Source: Cryptomeria japonica
Taxonomy: Eukaryota > Streptophyta > Pinopsida > Cupressales > Cupressaceae
Direction: 5' to 3'
NCBI RefSeq assembly: GCF_030272615.1
Contig: NC_081406.1
Coordinates: forward strand, 471,688,400-471,752,399
DNA length: 64,000 bases
The notes under the pieces are model-generated. The model was not told where the DNA came from. It did no database searches and worked only from the letters and a program-made list of their open reading frames with translations. Positions 32,982-45,486 of the stretch are shown here, one piece after another; the stretch's first letter is position 1, and every line of letters begins with the position of its first letter. The position numbers and the translations under genes are program-made.

Positions 32982-33745
32982 TCATTGAGTGAACAATTTA
33001 AGATGTTGTCTACTATGAGGTAATGCAAATGGGATTCCATCTTGGTATGCTACAAGATAGCTTGATTCTCCACATACTTGATGAATCTTGAAAGGACCCA
33101 TCCATAAAGAATAAAACTTTCCATGCATTCCTTTTGGTTCTTGCCTCTAGTCCTAAAGAAGATCAAAATCACCAACCTTGAAACCTCTTTGCTATGTTTT
33201 CTTGTCAAAGAGGATTTCGACCCGATTTTGATGTTCTATAAGATGATCCACTACTTGTGCATGTTCTTCCTCCAACTGAGTAAGGAACATGATCCGCTTA
33301 TCCATAGAATTTAGATGTCTCATCTTCAATAGCCCTCGCTAACTTCAAAGTTGGTAACTCTAGAGTAAAATGAATTTCAACATTAAGCACATAAAACAAC
33401 TAAAATGGAGACATACCAATAGCCCACTTGGGTGTGATGCGATCAACCCATAGAGCATCATACAAAGATTTGTTCCACAACCTCTGATTTTCATCAACAA
33501 GCTTCTTGATAATACTCACCAAATTTTTATTACTTGTTTTTACTTGACCATTGCCTTGAGGATAATAATTAGATGAATGTGCAAGGGTAATGCCATACTC
33601 AAAACAAAATTGAGTTACTTCATAAGAAAAAAATGTAGCTGCATTATCTGACACACCTTGCGAGGAAAACCAAATCTACATATTATATTCTCCTTTAAAA
33701 ACTGACATACCACTTCTGAAGTAGCATGCTTCATTGGAATAGCTT
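32982..33745 (-). pseudogene. Gypsy O integrase, C-terminal half
   Basis: On the minus strand, starting at the G1 insertion site: VEAIPMKHATSEVV, FLKENIICRFGFPRKV, then SDNAATFF and SSNYYPQGNGQVKTSNKNL (33400-33654), an LTQLEEEHAQVVDHLIEHQN segment, and the C-terminal domain GMHGKFYSLWMGPFKIHQV, ending at TGA 32982-32984. Several stops are present. The other half of the same integrase lies 20 kb away (54152 onward); joining the two across the TSD restores the KWVEAIP reading. Confidence 0.8.
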
Positions 33746-33750
33746 CTACC
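33746..33750. repeat. TSD of G1, left copy (ctacc)
   Basis: Identical to ctacc at 54152-54156. Both copies lie in the same integrase codons of gypsy O, which shows that G1 and its nested passengers are one insertion. Confidence 0.85.
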
Positions 33751-34855
33751 TATTGTCACAAAAGTTTGCACCCTTGGTGATCAGGTTTGATTACCAACCT
33801 TGTGAAACATGGAAACAACCTCTCAAGTGTGGGGCTTGCACTGTTGTGAGGTTGAGTCTCTGGAGAAGGGTGACTTCCTTTCAAATCTGATGCAAGTTTT
33901 GGACCAACCCAACATAAATAATCTAACGCTACTGATTTCTGATAGGGAAAAGGGAAAGAGAGAAGGGTTGCAGGAAAGAAGGGAAATAAGTATTGCACCT
34001 AGACTGAAAGTTGATCTACCCCACCTGTGGCTATACTAAACATTAATAAAACTACCCAAAGATAGACTAATTCCTATCTAAGTCTAGATTTCTAAGACTG
34101 AGTCAAGGTTGGAATTCTTAACAATGATAGAGGAACAAACAATGTTCTTACATGCCACTCTAAGAGGGATAAACACTATTACAGATGCTAAGAAAGCAAG
34201 AAAAGATGCATTCACACAAATAGGTAAAGAAGATACATAATTTGCATGAAATGAAACTAGGTAAGGCAAAAAAACTTTATTTATAAGAGGCAAGGTAATT
34301 TTATAGTTGCAGAAATTACAGATTATTGCCAGAGAAAAAGAGGAGAAGATCCCATCAAAATTACAAAAATTGCCTTTATAGTTCAGGTATAACTCTGGAT
34401 TGAACATCTGATGAAAACCCTAACCCTACTCGGGTTAGGTTACAAAAATTTGAGAGAGGATGAGATCATATCGACAGATCTGATGGCATGCTACAACTAG
34501 CCTTGGGAGCATCCTCTACCTCTAGAAGAGCGAAAACCACTTTTTGGTGATGTAAAGCCTATTGACAAGCATGACCTAGCACACTTGCAAGGGCAAAAAA
34601 TTCTCTAATCTACATTGAAGAGGGCATGGTGGCGTCTGAAATCGGCCCACAAAAGTCACCTCTAGAGTTATGGCGTTTGAAATTTGGTGGTTACAAGAAA
34701 ATCTGATTCGATTTGGGCGCTGATTGAGCTAAGAATGACCTTGACCATCGGGTCGACAACCACCTTGCACAGAGCATTCAAAACTCAACGACCATCGTGA
34801 ATTCAAATGTCCATCATCAATCTAAGAGATTCACACGAAGATGGATGCACGAGAT

Positions 34856-36359
34856 TGTTAGTTTTGATACTAATTGTAAAGTACAGATGTCAATAGCTAA
34901 CAAGATGAGAGGGCGGGGGGGGGGGGGGTTGAATCATACAAACTTAAACTTCCATAAAATCAATAGATTCAACCTCGGTAACTTCTACTTCAGCAACATA
35001 ACCAAAAACTACTAAACATGTTAACTCATAAACACATAATCATCATAACACTCATAACACTAGATTTAACATGGAAACCCAAATAGGGAAAAACCATTGT
35101 GGGATTCTGGACCCACTAAGAAATATACTCTTCTAGAGTATGCTCGGTTAAAAGCAAATCCTTTTAAAGATTACAAACACATTGCTAGATGTGACCCGGT
35201 TAAGGGATTTCCCTCAGATTTGTTAGGATCTTCACTTTGTTAGAAGTGACCTTGTCAAAGGATTTCAAACACTCATTTAGAATGTTACCTTGCTAGAGGG
35301 TTTACAAATAGGACTGTTAAGTCCACTCAGTTAAGAGATTTTCTGTCACTTACCAAATAACAGTAATAAAATATATCTGCAACTTCACATCTAAAATGCT
35401 AAAGAAGATTCTTATTTGCTCAAAACAATCTAGTCATAGGACTTATCTGGTCCCTCTGTTGGGCTCTCTACTTTGTTATTCAAACAGGTCATCAAGCTTC
35501 TGTGCTCGATAATCACTATGTAGCATCCTTGTGCTTACACTTGCCTGCATACATTGTTTATTAACAATTCCTTATTTATTAACAATTGCTAACCGCTTAA
35601 TCTCCTTGATCACATTTCCCTTGATCAATCTTAGCCATCAGATCTTCAAACTTGACTAGGTTCAATGTATCCTTCCAATCTGAAAATGTTTTACCTTGCC
35701 TCGGGACTTGCATTCCTATCTTGGAACTTGCACAAGGTTATTGCGGTTCAATCTGCGCTGTAGATCTTCCTCCGATTTTCCTTTGCCATAGATCCTTAAC
35801 AAACTTCATGCACGGCATACCAATCATTTATACATCTCCAGCTCATCATTGTCCTTCATTAAATAATGCTTGTATTCATCCAATGCGCACTATCATAACT
35901 CGGTCGCAACTCAGTAAATACTAAACTTTACTTGGTAGACATTTCGCCTTCATTAACCGATATCGATAACCTTAGGGTTTACCGACTAGGCTCTTTGCTC
36001 GATGACATAGTATAGTATTAACCTTACAATCAACAACATATGTAGGATATCAAGACAATCTTAGCATCATAATCTCATCATTGTCTAACTCGGTAATAGC
36101 TGCCCATTGAATAACTTATTTCTCCCCTTATTCGTCACATTCTTTCTGTGCCTTTTACCGACATCTTAATTCTCTTAAAATCAATCTTCTCAAGATATGA
36201 CAACATCATACTGAATCAGATAATCAATTTCTTGACATCAATGACAAAATAATGTTATAAAGATAGTTATCATCCTTCTTCAATTATATCAACAATCTTC
36301 AACAACCTTCTCAATATCCTTATTGAATATCAACAATCTTTCTTACTGTAATGTCAACA
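34856..36359 (-). repeat. 3' LTR of C2
   Basis: An LTR of 1504 bp; minus strand TGTTGACATTACAG...ACTAACA. It carries the mini-hairpin array (about 35090-35345) and, near its 3' end, a C-run (a G-run at about 34915-34928 on the plus strand). It closely matches 42672-44166. Confidence 0.9.
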
Positions 36360-36759
36360 ATCTCCCCCTTTGGCATTGATGGCAAAACCAACAATTAAGT
36401 GGTAATACCAACAATATATTTAAATTGATTCGGATTCAGATTGCTGTTAGACTTCTTCTGTTATCCTTGAGCTGTTAAAATATTCTGAAGTCTTCTCCCT
36501 TTTTCATTAGGCTTCTGAGCTGTTGTCTTGCATTTAGTCTTCTCCATTTTTCAATCTTCTCCCCCTGTCCTTAATCTTTTGTTATTTCCATCATTCAGGG
36601 CTTTACCATTCAGTCAATCATTTAGTCTTCTAGCCATTTATAGTCTTCTCCCCATTTGACAACAATGCCAAAAAGTAAAAGAACTAAATCATGATTTCTT
36701 CCGCTGTGAAGTGATTTGCCTTGCTGTGTATCATCTCAGTCTTGGTCAGAGCAACTTGT
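36360..36759 (-). promoter_or_regulatory. C2 3' UTR with two polypurine tracts
   Basis: The main tract is at about 36360-36380 (minus: gccatcaatgccaaaggggg-agat) and a second, upstream one is near 36650-36672 (minus: ggcattgttgtcaaatgggg). Several ttctccccct units lie between them. Confidence 0.65.
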
Positions 36760-38293
36760 TGTTGGCAATATTGCATTATAACAGACAATGAAAGATTGTT
36801 GACATTTCAATAAGGATATTGAGATGGTTGTTGATGATTATGGATATAACTGATTAAAGATGTTTTACTATCTTGATATTATTATTTTATCATTGATGTC
36901 AAGAAATTGATTTTCTAATTCAGTATGATGTTGCCATATCTTGAGAAGTATGATATGAAGATTATATAGAAGTCGGTAAAAGACACAGGAAAGAATATGA
37001 TGAATAAGGGGATGAATAAGGTATTCAATGGGCAACTACTACCGAGTCAGACAATGATGAGATCATGATGTTTTAGATTGTTTTAAAATCGTACATATGT
37101 TGTAAAATGTAAAGGTTAATACCATACTATGTTATCAGGCAAAGAACCTAGTCGGTAAACCCTAAGGAACCTAGTTGGTAAACCCTAAGGTTATCACTAT
37201 CGGTTAATGAAGGCGGAATGTCTACCGAGTGAAGTTTAGTATTTACCGAGTTGTTACCGAGCTATAACAGAATGCATTAAATATTTACATGCGGTATTTA
37301 ATGAAAGACGCTGATGAGCTTGAGCGGATCAATGATTGGTAAGCCGTGGAAGAATTTTTTTAACAAATCTAAGGCAATGGAAAGTTGGCATGAAGATCTA
37401 CAACTCAGATTGAACCACAATACCCTGGCACAAGTTCCAAGACTATTATGCAAGTTCCAAGGCAGGGTAAAACATTTTCAGATCGAAAGATGCATTGAAC
37501 CTAGAAAAGATTGAAGATCGGATGGCTATGATTGATCATGGGAAATGTGATCAAGGAGATTAAGCGGTTAGAAGATTGTTTATAAATAGGAAACTGTTGA
37601 TAAACAATGTATGCGGGCAAGTGTATGCACAAGGATGCTACATAATGATTACCGAGCACAGAAGCTTGAAGACCTGTTAGAATAACAGAGTATAGAAGCC
37701 CAACAGATAGACAAGATTAGTTCTATGTCTAGATTGTATCGAACAAATAGGAATCTGCTTTAGCATTTTAGATGTGAAGTTGCAGATAGATTTTATTACT
37801 GTTATTTTGTGAAAGTGACAGAAAATCTCTTAACCGAGTGAACTTAACAGTCTTATATGTAAATCCTCTAGCAAGGTGATATTCTTATTCGAGTGTTTGA
37901 AATCCTGTAACAAGGTCACTTCTAACAAGGTGAAGATCCTAATAGATCCGAGGGAAATCCCTTAACCAGGTCACATCTAGCAATGTGTTTGTAATCTTTA
38001 ACAGGATTTGCTTTTAATCGAGTATACTCTAGAAGAATATATTTCTTAGTGGGTCCGAAATCCCACAGTGGTTTTTCCCTATTTGGGTTTCCATGTTAAA
38101 TATGGTGTTATGAGGTTTATATTGTTCATATGCTTTTAAGTTTGCATGTTTGACAGTTTTGGTTATATGATTGATATATGTTACTGAGGTTGAATCTGAT
38201 GTTTTTATTATTGATTAAGTTTGTATGATTCACCCCCCCCTCTCATCTTGTTGGCTATTGGATCTGTACTTATATTAAGTATCAGAACTATCA
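36760..38293 (+). repeat. Solo LTR S2 inserted in C2, opposite orientation
   Basis: This 1534-bp LTR belongs to the C2 family but points the other way. It starts TGTTGGCAATATTGC and ends ...cagaactatca. A perfect TSD, cttgt, flanks it (36755-36759 and 38294-38298). No primer site or internal sequence follows. It separates the C2 coding region from its 3' UTR and creates a large inverted repeat with the C2 3' LTR. Confidence 0.9.
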
Positions 38294-38298
38294 CTTGT

Positions 38299-40432
38299 CT
38301 CTATTCACTATTTCTTGCACACCTTTAGAAAACCTTCTAAAGTGCGTAAATCAAAATCAATCCACACATAATATTCAATAGATTCATCGAATTGATGTTT
38401 TCACCAAACTCTGTCAGTGAGTAGAAGATAGGGGTAGGACCCCTAACTTACTTCTGAGATACTCAAAAGTGTCCCTTGGCAGTGACTTTGTGAAGATGTC
38501 TACTAATTGCTCCTTTGAACTGATATATTCCAGCACAACTTTCTTCTCTTGAACTTCTTCTCTGAGATAATGATACTTTATAGATATATGCTTTGTCTTA
38601 GAGTGCATTACTGGATTCTTTGAAATGTTAATGACACTAGTATTATCAAAGAATATAGTTACTGGCTCGGTAAGTTTCTCATTTATACCTTCCAACAGTT
38701 GTTTGATCCATGCTATATTGGTACAATTCAATGCTGCAGCAACATATTCAGCTTCTGGTGTTGACTGTGAAATACATCCTTGTTTCTTGCTAAGCCAACT
38801 CACTAGTCTTTCTCCTAAAAAGAAAGCTCCACCACTTGTGCTTTTCCTGTCATCTATGTTGCTTGCCCAATCAGCATCAGTATAAACTTTTAAATCAAAA
38901 TTATTCCTCTTTTCATATACTAAGCCATAATCTTTAGTGCCTCTCAAGTATCTGAAAATTCTCTCGATCGCTCTCATATGGGCTTCCTTGGGATCTACAG
39001 AGAATCTTGCTACAATACCTACTGCATGTGCTATATCCGATCTACTATGCACAACATATTGCAACTTCCCAATCATAGATCGGTAAAGTGTCTCATCAAC
39101 AGATGCAGATTCATAATTCTTTGATAATTTATAGTTAGTAGTCATAGGAGTACTTACTAGTTTAGAATCCTCCATTCCAAATTTCTTCAAGATTTCTTTT
39201 ATGTACTTGGATTGAGTAATAAAAATCTCATCTTTCATTTGCAGTATCTGTAAACCTATAAAATACTTTATCTCACAAATTAGTGACATCTCAAATTCTT
39301 TGCACATTTCATTTCCAAAGTTCTTGCATAAGGAGTCATTTCCACAAAATATAGTATCATCAACAAATATGGTTGAGATCAGTATTCCATTGTCCTCATC
39401 TTTCTTCATGTACATATTGTTGTTTTCACTTGTCCTTATAAAACCAATCTTGATCAAATAAGAGTGCAATCTTTCATACCATGCTCTAGGTGCTTGTTTC
39501 AGACCATATAAGGCTTTGTTCAGTTTGCATACCTGATCTTTACTCCTGTCTTCAACAAATCCTTCAGGTTGTTCAATGTAAACTTCTTCTTCTAGTATAC
39601 CATTCAAAAATGTAGATTTAACATCCATTTGATATACCTTGAAATTTTTGAAAGCATCATATGCCAACAATGTTCTTACTCCCTCAAGTCTAGCCACAGG
39701 TGCAAATGTCTCACCATAATCTATTCCTTCTTCTTGAGCATAACCTTTGCAAACTAGTCTTGCTTTGTTGCAAATAACCTCACCTTTTTCATTTAGCTTG
39801 TTTCTGAAAATCCACTTTGTACCGATTACATTTTTGTCCTTCGATCTTGGGATCAGTGTCCATGTGTCATTCTTCTTGATTTGATCAATCTCTTTTGTCA
39901 TAGCATTTACCCAATCTTCACTGTTAAATGTCTCTTTCACTATTCTTGGTTCAAATTCAGAAATCAGACATGTGTTCTGTCTCAGTTTGTTCCTTGTCAT
40001 CACTGGATCATCCTTATCTCCTATAATCTGACTTGATGCATGATGTCTTCTGACATATTTGGCTAATATAGGCTCAGTAGGTTCTGTATGATCTTCTTCA
40101 TTACTTGGTAATTGGACATTATCTTCATTTGCTTCAGCAGCTTTCTCGGTAGGACTTCTCGGTTGAATATAAACGAATTCTTCATAATATTCTGGTTCTT
40201 TGTAATTTCCTTCATCATTTCTTTCTGCAAATTCATCAATTTTCACATTTGCACTTTCCACTATTTTGTTAGATGATTTGATCAGATATTTAAATGCTTT
40301 ACTTCTGGAACAATAACCAAGAAATGTTTCTTCTTCACTTTTCTAATCAAATTTTCCATTTCTGTCATCTTTGTGAACATAGCATCTACTTCCAAAGATT
40401 TTAAAATAACTTACGTTAGGTTTCTTGTCATT
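38299..40432 (-). pseudogene. C2 pol: reverse transcriptase and RNase H
   Basis: The minus-strand frame 38414-40261 is open for 615 codons: [58 protein letters not shown], the catalytic region [11 protein letters not shown], then RNase H with [38 protein letters not shown] and a C-terminus [16 protein letters not shown]. Residues upstream ([30 protein letters not shown]) continue the frame to 40432 with one stop near 40345. The stop codon is at 38414-38416; 38299-38413 is 3' UTR. RT and RNase H are uninterrupted, but the polyprotein upstream is broken. Confidence 0.85.
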
Positions 40433-41442
40433 CTAGATTTCATATGGTGTCTTGATAGTTCCTTTCTTCAGTTGAACTCGGTTCAGGGTATAAACTGCAG
40501 TGTTGATTGCTTCTCTCCAAAACGTTTGAGGTACCATCTTTTCTATCATCAGGGTTCTTGCACAATCCATAATTGATCTATTTCTTCTCTCGGCTATCCC
40601 ATTTTGCTGAGGTGTTCTCGGTGCAGATACTTGCCTTTTTATACCATGATCATTGCAGAATAAGTTAAATTCATCAGAAGTGAACTCTCCTCCTCTATCA
40701 GATCTAAGACATTTCAGTGGTCTTCCTGTTTCATTTTCAACTCTTGTCTGTACCATTTAAACATTTGAAAAGCTTCTGATTTTTCTTTTAAAAACATGAC
40801 TGACATCATCCTTGAGTAATCATCCACAAATAATATGAAATATTTATCACCATAATAACTTTGAACTTTCATAGGACCACAAAGATCAGTGTGTACTAGA
40901 TCTAAAATTCCTTTAGAAGTGTAGGACTTACTTGTAAATCTTGATCTTGTCATCTTACCCATCTAGCATCCTCGGCACATAGCATTCTCAGGTTTTTCAA
41001 GACTCAGTAGACCTCTTACTCGGTGCTTCTTACTTATTTTGATCAAATTATCAAAATTTACATGACAAAACCTTTTATGCCATAACCAGGTATCATCTAT
41101 CTTTGCATAAAGACACTTGTTTCGAGTTGAGTCAAGATGAAATGTATTACCTTTTGTTTGTGTCCTGATAGTAGCTAACTTTCCATGCTTGTCATGAACT
41201 TGGACAATTCCTTTCTGAAATTCTATTCGGTATCCTGTATTGTTTAGCTGTGCTACACTCAACAAATTGTATTTCAAACCTTCAACCCAGTATACATCAT
41301 CACATTTAGCATTGTCAAGAAGTGTTATAGATCCTTCACCTTTCACCGGACATGGTGCATCATTACCAAATCTTACATAACCTCCATCATAGTCTTCTAA
41401 TTTAACAAACTTCTGTTTATCACCTGTCATGTGATGTGAGCA
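40433..41442 (-). pseudogene. C2 protease end and integrase
   Basis: Minus-strand order: HMTGDKQKFVKLEDYDGGYV (41350-41430) after a stop in the active-site loop, DDVYWVEGLKYNLLSVAQL, LWHKRFCHVNFDNLIK, CRGC, then a TAG where Gln is expected (CRGC-Q-MGKM). Next come VHTDLCGPMKVQSYYGDKYF, FVDDYSRMMSVMFLKEKSEA, a one-base frameshift near 40755, and GGEFTSDEFNLFCNDHGIKR with AERRNRSIMDCARTLM. The last stop (40433) replaces Trp. There are five lesions at most, so this integrase was lost recently. The protease motif reads IIES followed by a stop, in place of IIDSG. Confidence 0.8.
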
Positions 41443-42605
41443 TCAACTCTCTATGATCCAAGAGTCATTATTATTTATGTGAGATATTAAGGCTTTTTCT
41501 TCATATCTTTCTTCATCTGATCCATCTTTAATAGCCACATAAACAACTTCCTCAGTATCAGTTTCATCAAATTTATCATCGTTGGATTCCGCATCAGCTA
41601 CTAGACATGTCTTTCTATCTCTTCTTCTGAAGTCTCGGTGTCCTCTGTATTGGTTGTCTTTTTGCCTGTTATCTCGGTATTCTCTCTTTTCACTAGATTC
41701 TTTGTCAGGACAGTTAGAAGCCATATGTCCTATTTTATCACAATTGAAACATTTTAAAGGTAGCTTTCCTTTATACTTACATTTTCCTCTCGATAACCTT
41801 CTGGCTAATAATGCTTCAAACTCTTCTTGCTTCTTGATTTCCTTATACAGTTTGTGCACTTTTTCCATGTTCTTGCGAAATCTTTCACTTGCTCCACTGT
41901 GATCCCCTTTAGAGTACTTACTCATTCTATCATTGTAATCATCAGATTCACCAATATGAAAAGAACTGAATGCAGGTTCTACTTTATTTACCGAAGACCC
42001 ACTGTTATCAAAATTACTTAACTCAAATGCATGTAGCTTACCAATAGTAGCATCCAAATAAACTGGAATGTTAGGTACAGACCTCAATTCATTGATTGCA
42101 GAGACTCGAATAGCATAAGCTGGTAGAAGGGTTCTCAACAACTTACTTGTTCTATCCTTTTCTTCAATAGTTCCACCTGCTCCTTAATTTGATTAACAAT
42201 CTCCTTTAGTCTTGTACTGTATTGTGGTATGTTCTCACCTTCATTCATTCTCATGGATTCAAGTTGTCCTCTTAGACTATCTACTTTTTCTCTTTGAACA
42301 TGTTCATCACCTCCATACATAGATATGAGCTTAGTCCACATTGCTTTTGCATCATTATAGTCTTCTAGATCATTAAACTCTGAGTCAGTCAATGCTGATG
42401 TTATTTCAATCATAGCTTGAATATGTTCTTGCTTTGCCTTAATCTCTTCCAAGGTCATAGGGTTGGTGCTTGGTGCTTGGTGCAATGTAATCATTCTCCA
42501 GATAATATGTTGCATATTCTCCAATTCCTGATAAATGCAGCTTCATCCTTTTCTGCCATGTGGAGAAACTTGACTTGTTCAGCTTCGGTGCATCCCTTTT
42601 ATACA
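41443..42605 (-). pseudogene. C2 gag
   Basis: It probably begins at the ATG near 42605 (MYKRDAPKLNKSSFSTWQKR). A frameshift near 42490 leads into LTDSEFNDLEDYNDAKAMW and YGGDEHVQREKVDSLRGQLE; a second near 42140 leads into LLPAYAIRVSAINELRS and a zinc knuckle CFNCDKIGHMASNC. The frame continues to the protease start at 41443. Apart from these two frameshifts the chain is intact. It is close to P2 Gag in the region around YGGDEHV and LLP-YAIRV. Confidence 0.8.
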
Positions 42606-42657
42606 TCTTCGGATCTTTGCCTCAAGTACCGTTAAACTTTTTCTTCTAGAGTCCAAA

Positions 42658-42669
42658 GCTTTGATACCA
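42658..42669 (-). promoter_or_regulatory. Primer-binding site of C2
   Basis: The minus strand reads TGGTATCAAAGC two bases after the LTR end, identical to the M1 site. Confidence 0.85.
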
Positions 42670-42671
42670 AT

Positions 42672-44166
42672 TGTTAGTTATGATACTAATTGTAAAGTAC
42701 AGATGCCAATAGCTAACAAGATGAGAGGGGGGAGGTGAATCATACAAACTTAAACTTCCATAAAATCAACAAGTTCAACCTCGGTAACTTCTACTTCAGC
42801 AACATAACAAAAAACTGCTAAACATGTTAACTCATAAACACATAATCATCATAACACTCATAACACCAGATTTAACATGGAAACTCAAATAGGAAAAAAC
42901 CACTGTGGGATTTTAGACTCACTAAGAAATATACTCTTCTAGAGTATGCTTGGTTAAAAGAAAATCCTGTTAAAGATTACAAACACATTGCTAGATGTGA
43001 CCCGGTTAAGGGATTTCCCTCAGATCTGTTAGGATCTTCACTTTGTTAGAAGTGACCTTGTCAAAGGATTTCAAACACTCATTTAGAATGTTACCTTGCT
43101 AGAGGGTTTACAAATAAGACTGTTAAGTCCACTCAGTTAAGAGATTTTCTGTCACTTACCAAATAATAGTAATAAAATATATCTGCAACTTCACATCTAA
43201 AATGCTAAAGAAATTTTTTATTTTCTCAAAACAATCTAGTAATAGGACTTATCTTGTCCCTCTGCTGAGCTCTTTACTCTGTTATTCAAACAGGTCTTCA
43301 AGCTTCTGTGCTCGGTAATCAATATGTAGCATCCATGTGCTTACACTTTCCCACATACATTGTTTATTAACAATTCCTTATTTATAAACAATTGCTAACC
43401 ACTTAATCTCCTTGATCACATTTCCCATGATCAATCTTAGCCATCAGATCTTTAAACTTGACTAGGTTCAATGTATCCTTCCGATCTGAAAATGTTTTAC
43501 CTTGCCTCGGGACTTGCATTCCTATCTTGGAAATTGCACAAGGTTATTGCGGTTCAATCTGCGCTGTAGATCTTCCTGCCTATTTTCCTTTGCCATAGAT
43601 CCTTAACAAACTTCATGCACAACATACCAATCATTTATACATCTCCAGCTCATCATTGTCCTTCATTAAATAATGCTTGTATTCATCCAATGCGCACTGT
43701 CATAACTCAGTCGCAACTCGGTAAATACTAAACTTTACTCAGTAGACATTTCACCTTCATTAACCGATATCGATAACCTTAGGGTTTACCGACTAGGTTC
43801 TTTGCTCGGTGACATAGTATAGTATTAACCTTACAATCAACAACATATGTAGGATATTAAGACAATCTAAACATCATGATCTCATCATTGTCTAACTCGA
43901 TAATAGTTGCCCATTGAATAACTTATTTCTCCCCTTACTCATCACATTCTTTCTGTGTCTTTTACCGACATCTTAATTCTCTTCAAATCAATCTTCTCAA
44001 GATATGGTAACATCATATTGAATCAGGTAATCAATTTCTTGACATCAATGACAAAATAATGTTATAAAGATAGTTATCATCCTTCTTCAGTTATATCAAC
44101 AATCTTCAACAACCTTCTCAATATCCTTATTGAATATCAACAATCTTTCTTACTGTAATGCCAACA
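42672..44166 (-). repeat. 5' LTR of C2
   Basis: An LTR of 1495 bp; minus strand TGTTGGCATTACAG...CATAACTAACA. It is nearly the same as the 3' LTR. The mini-hairpin array is at about 42945-43150. Confidence 0.9.
42945..43150 (-). other. Mini-hairpin array in C2 5' LTR
   Basis: On the minus strand, perfect hairpins include TCACTT-CTAACA-AAGTGA (43038-43055), AGATC-CTAACA-GATCT (43022-43037) and CACAT-CTAGCA-ATGTG, with GACT-TAAC-AGTC and CCTT-TGAC-AAGG. In solo LTR S2 the first appears as TCACTT/AGGTGA, where a G-T wobble keeps the pairing. Confidence 0.75.
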
Positions 44167-44978
44167 GAGGTCTCACCACCTAGGCACTCGACGGGCCCAA
44201 AAGAAGATTAAAATGTGGTCATTGGATGGGGCCTTTATGAAGATTTGACGACCGCAGATGTTCGACATGGCACCCCGGATCCATGCTCCATTCACTATGT
44301 TGGATTGCTGAGCAGTCCTGCATACCATGCGGGAGAAGAGGAAACAACCATCCCCTTTGCATTGGCTTTGTCTTCTTATCTCGCGGGTCCCTTTGTTTTC
44401 TTATCTCGCGGGTCCCTTTGTTGTCTTTGTTTACCTTGTGGGATAAGTCTTTTCTTTATTGCACCTTACTTTCTTATCCCGCGACATCACGTTGTGTCCC
44501 TTTCTTATCCCCGTGGGATAAGAGAAAACACATTGTCTCTTTGATAAACCCTTATCTCATGGGATACCAATGATGTCCTTATAACTCAACAAGATAAGAA
44601 AAATCCCCTTGTTGGCCCCCTGTGCCTTATCCTGCGTGACTTTATCTAAACCCGCCAAACACTTAGCCGACTGGGGCCTACCTCGGTGCCAAATAACACT
44701 CTGCAAACTGAGGTGTTCAATAACATGAGCCGGTCAATAACACGACATGTTATTGATATAAGTTGTTGATATAGCATATTAGGCATGAGGGCAATAACAC
44801 TCATGTTATTGACACATCATATAACCCTCGTGTTATATGAATCTGCAAAATTATGAAGAAGCAGATAACTTTGTTGAGATCGATACGATGTGTTATCAAT
44901 ATTAACTAATACAAAGCATTAGCCACACTGAAATCCTAGATATGAGCTTTGCTAAGGTTGACACAAAAATTGACAACA

Positions 44979-45486
44979 TTTATGGCGACTTGGAGGGGGT
45001 GACAAGCCTTCTTGGCACGTTGATCAGTAGCCTTATGAAGTCCATTGGGCATAATGTCAAGGCTTGAACAAAATTACATACTCTGCCCCTACAACCTAGA
45101 TTACAAAAAATTCTACCATACTAAAAAAGCAGAGAGTGCAAGCACACTTCTTGGAAAGCTGAAAAAACCTGCAAAGAACCTAAACTAATTATGTACACTG
45201 CCTCACAATGAAAGGGCTAAACAAAGCCATTGACTGGCTTCTCAAAGTAGCTACCTTTCCTAACCAATGTCTGATACTCTTCATGCCTATGGAAAACTAG
45301 CCAGGAAAATAAAATTGAAAAGCATCCAACAGACTACTAGAATGCCTCCCAAAACCTGAGAGCAAAGAAACTCACCCTTGTCTGAATTTTATCCTTCTGA
45401 GGTGGATGGGTGAAAACAACTTTCTCAACTTCATGATGCTCAACTTCATGCTCAGGAGTAAGCATGACAAGGGATGAACTGCAGGT
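44979..45486 (-). other. G1 internal 3' region without pol
   Basis: This lies between the Gag stop and the 3' LTR. There is no protease, RT or integrase signal on either strand. The last bases before the LTR read (minus) cccctccaagtcgccataaa, so the polypurine tract is weak or eroded. Confidence 0.5.

Larger units (their letters stand above)
34856..44166 (-). mobile_element. Element C2: copia element, nearly complete, minus strand
   Basis: 5' LTR 42672-44166, primer site 42658-42669, gag, protease, integrase, RT, RNase H, 3' UTR with two polypurine tracts, 3' LTR 34856-36359. The TSD is gagat (34851-34855) / gaggt (44167-44171), one mismatch. The two LTRs look highly similar over their whole length, so this is one of the younger insertions. 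The solo LTR S2 interrupts its 3' UTR. Confidence 0.9.
33751..44978 (-). repeat. 3' LTR of G1, split by C2
   Basis: The pieces are 33751-34855 and 44172-44978. On the minus strand it runs from TGTTGTCAATTTTTG to ...TTGTGACAATA. The 5' LTR ends ...GCAACAACA, so the final TA is probably a mutated CA. It contains CTTATC/GATAAG palindromes (for example 44505-44521) and ataacac/gtgttat inverted repeats near 44735-44830. Confidence 0.8.

Noticed and set aside
34914-34928. G-run as a possible G-quadruplex
   Set aside because: It is a single homopolymer run, the reverse of the LTR C-run, with no separate G-tracts nearby.
36797-38293. A start of solo LTR S2 at TGTTGACATTTC (36797)
   Set aside because: The C2 LTR aligns further upstream and a start at 36760 gives a perfect cttgt TSD; with 36797 the flanks do not match.
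44940-45067. Plus-strand reading MSFAKVDTKIDN... ending near 45067
   Set aside because: It crosses the G1 LTR border, has no partner at the other LTR and no family resemblance; taken as chance.
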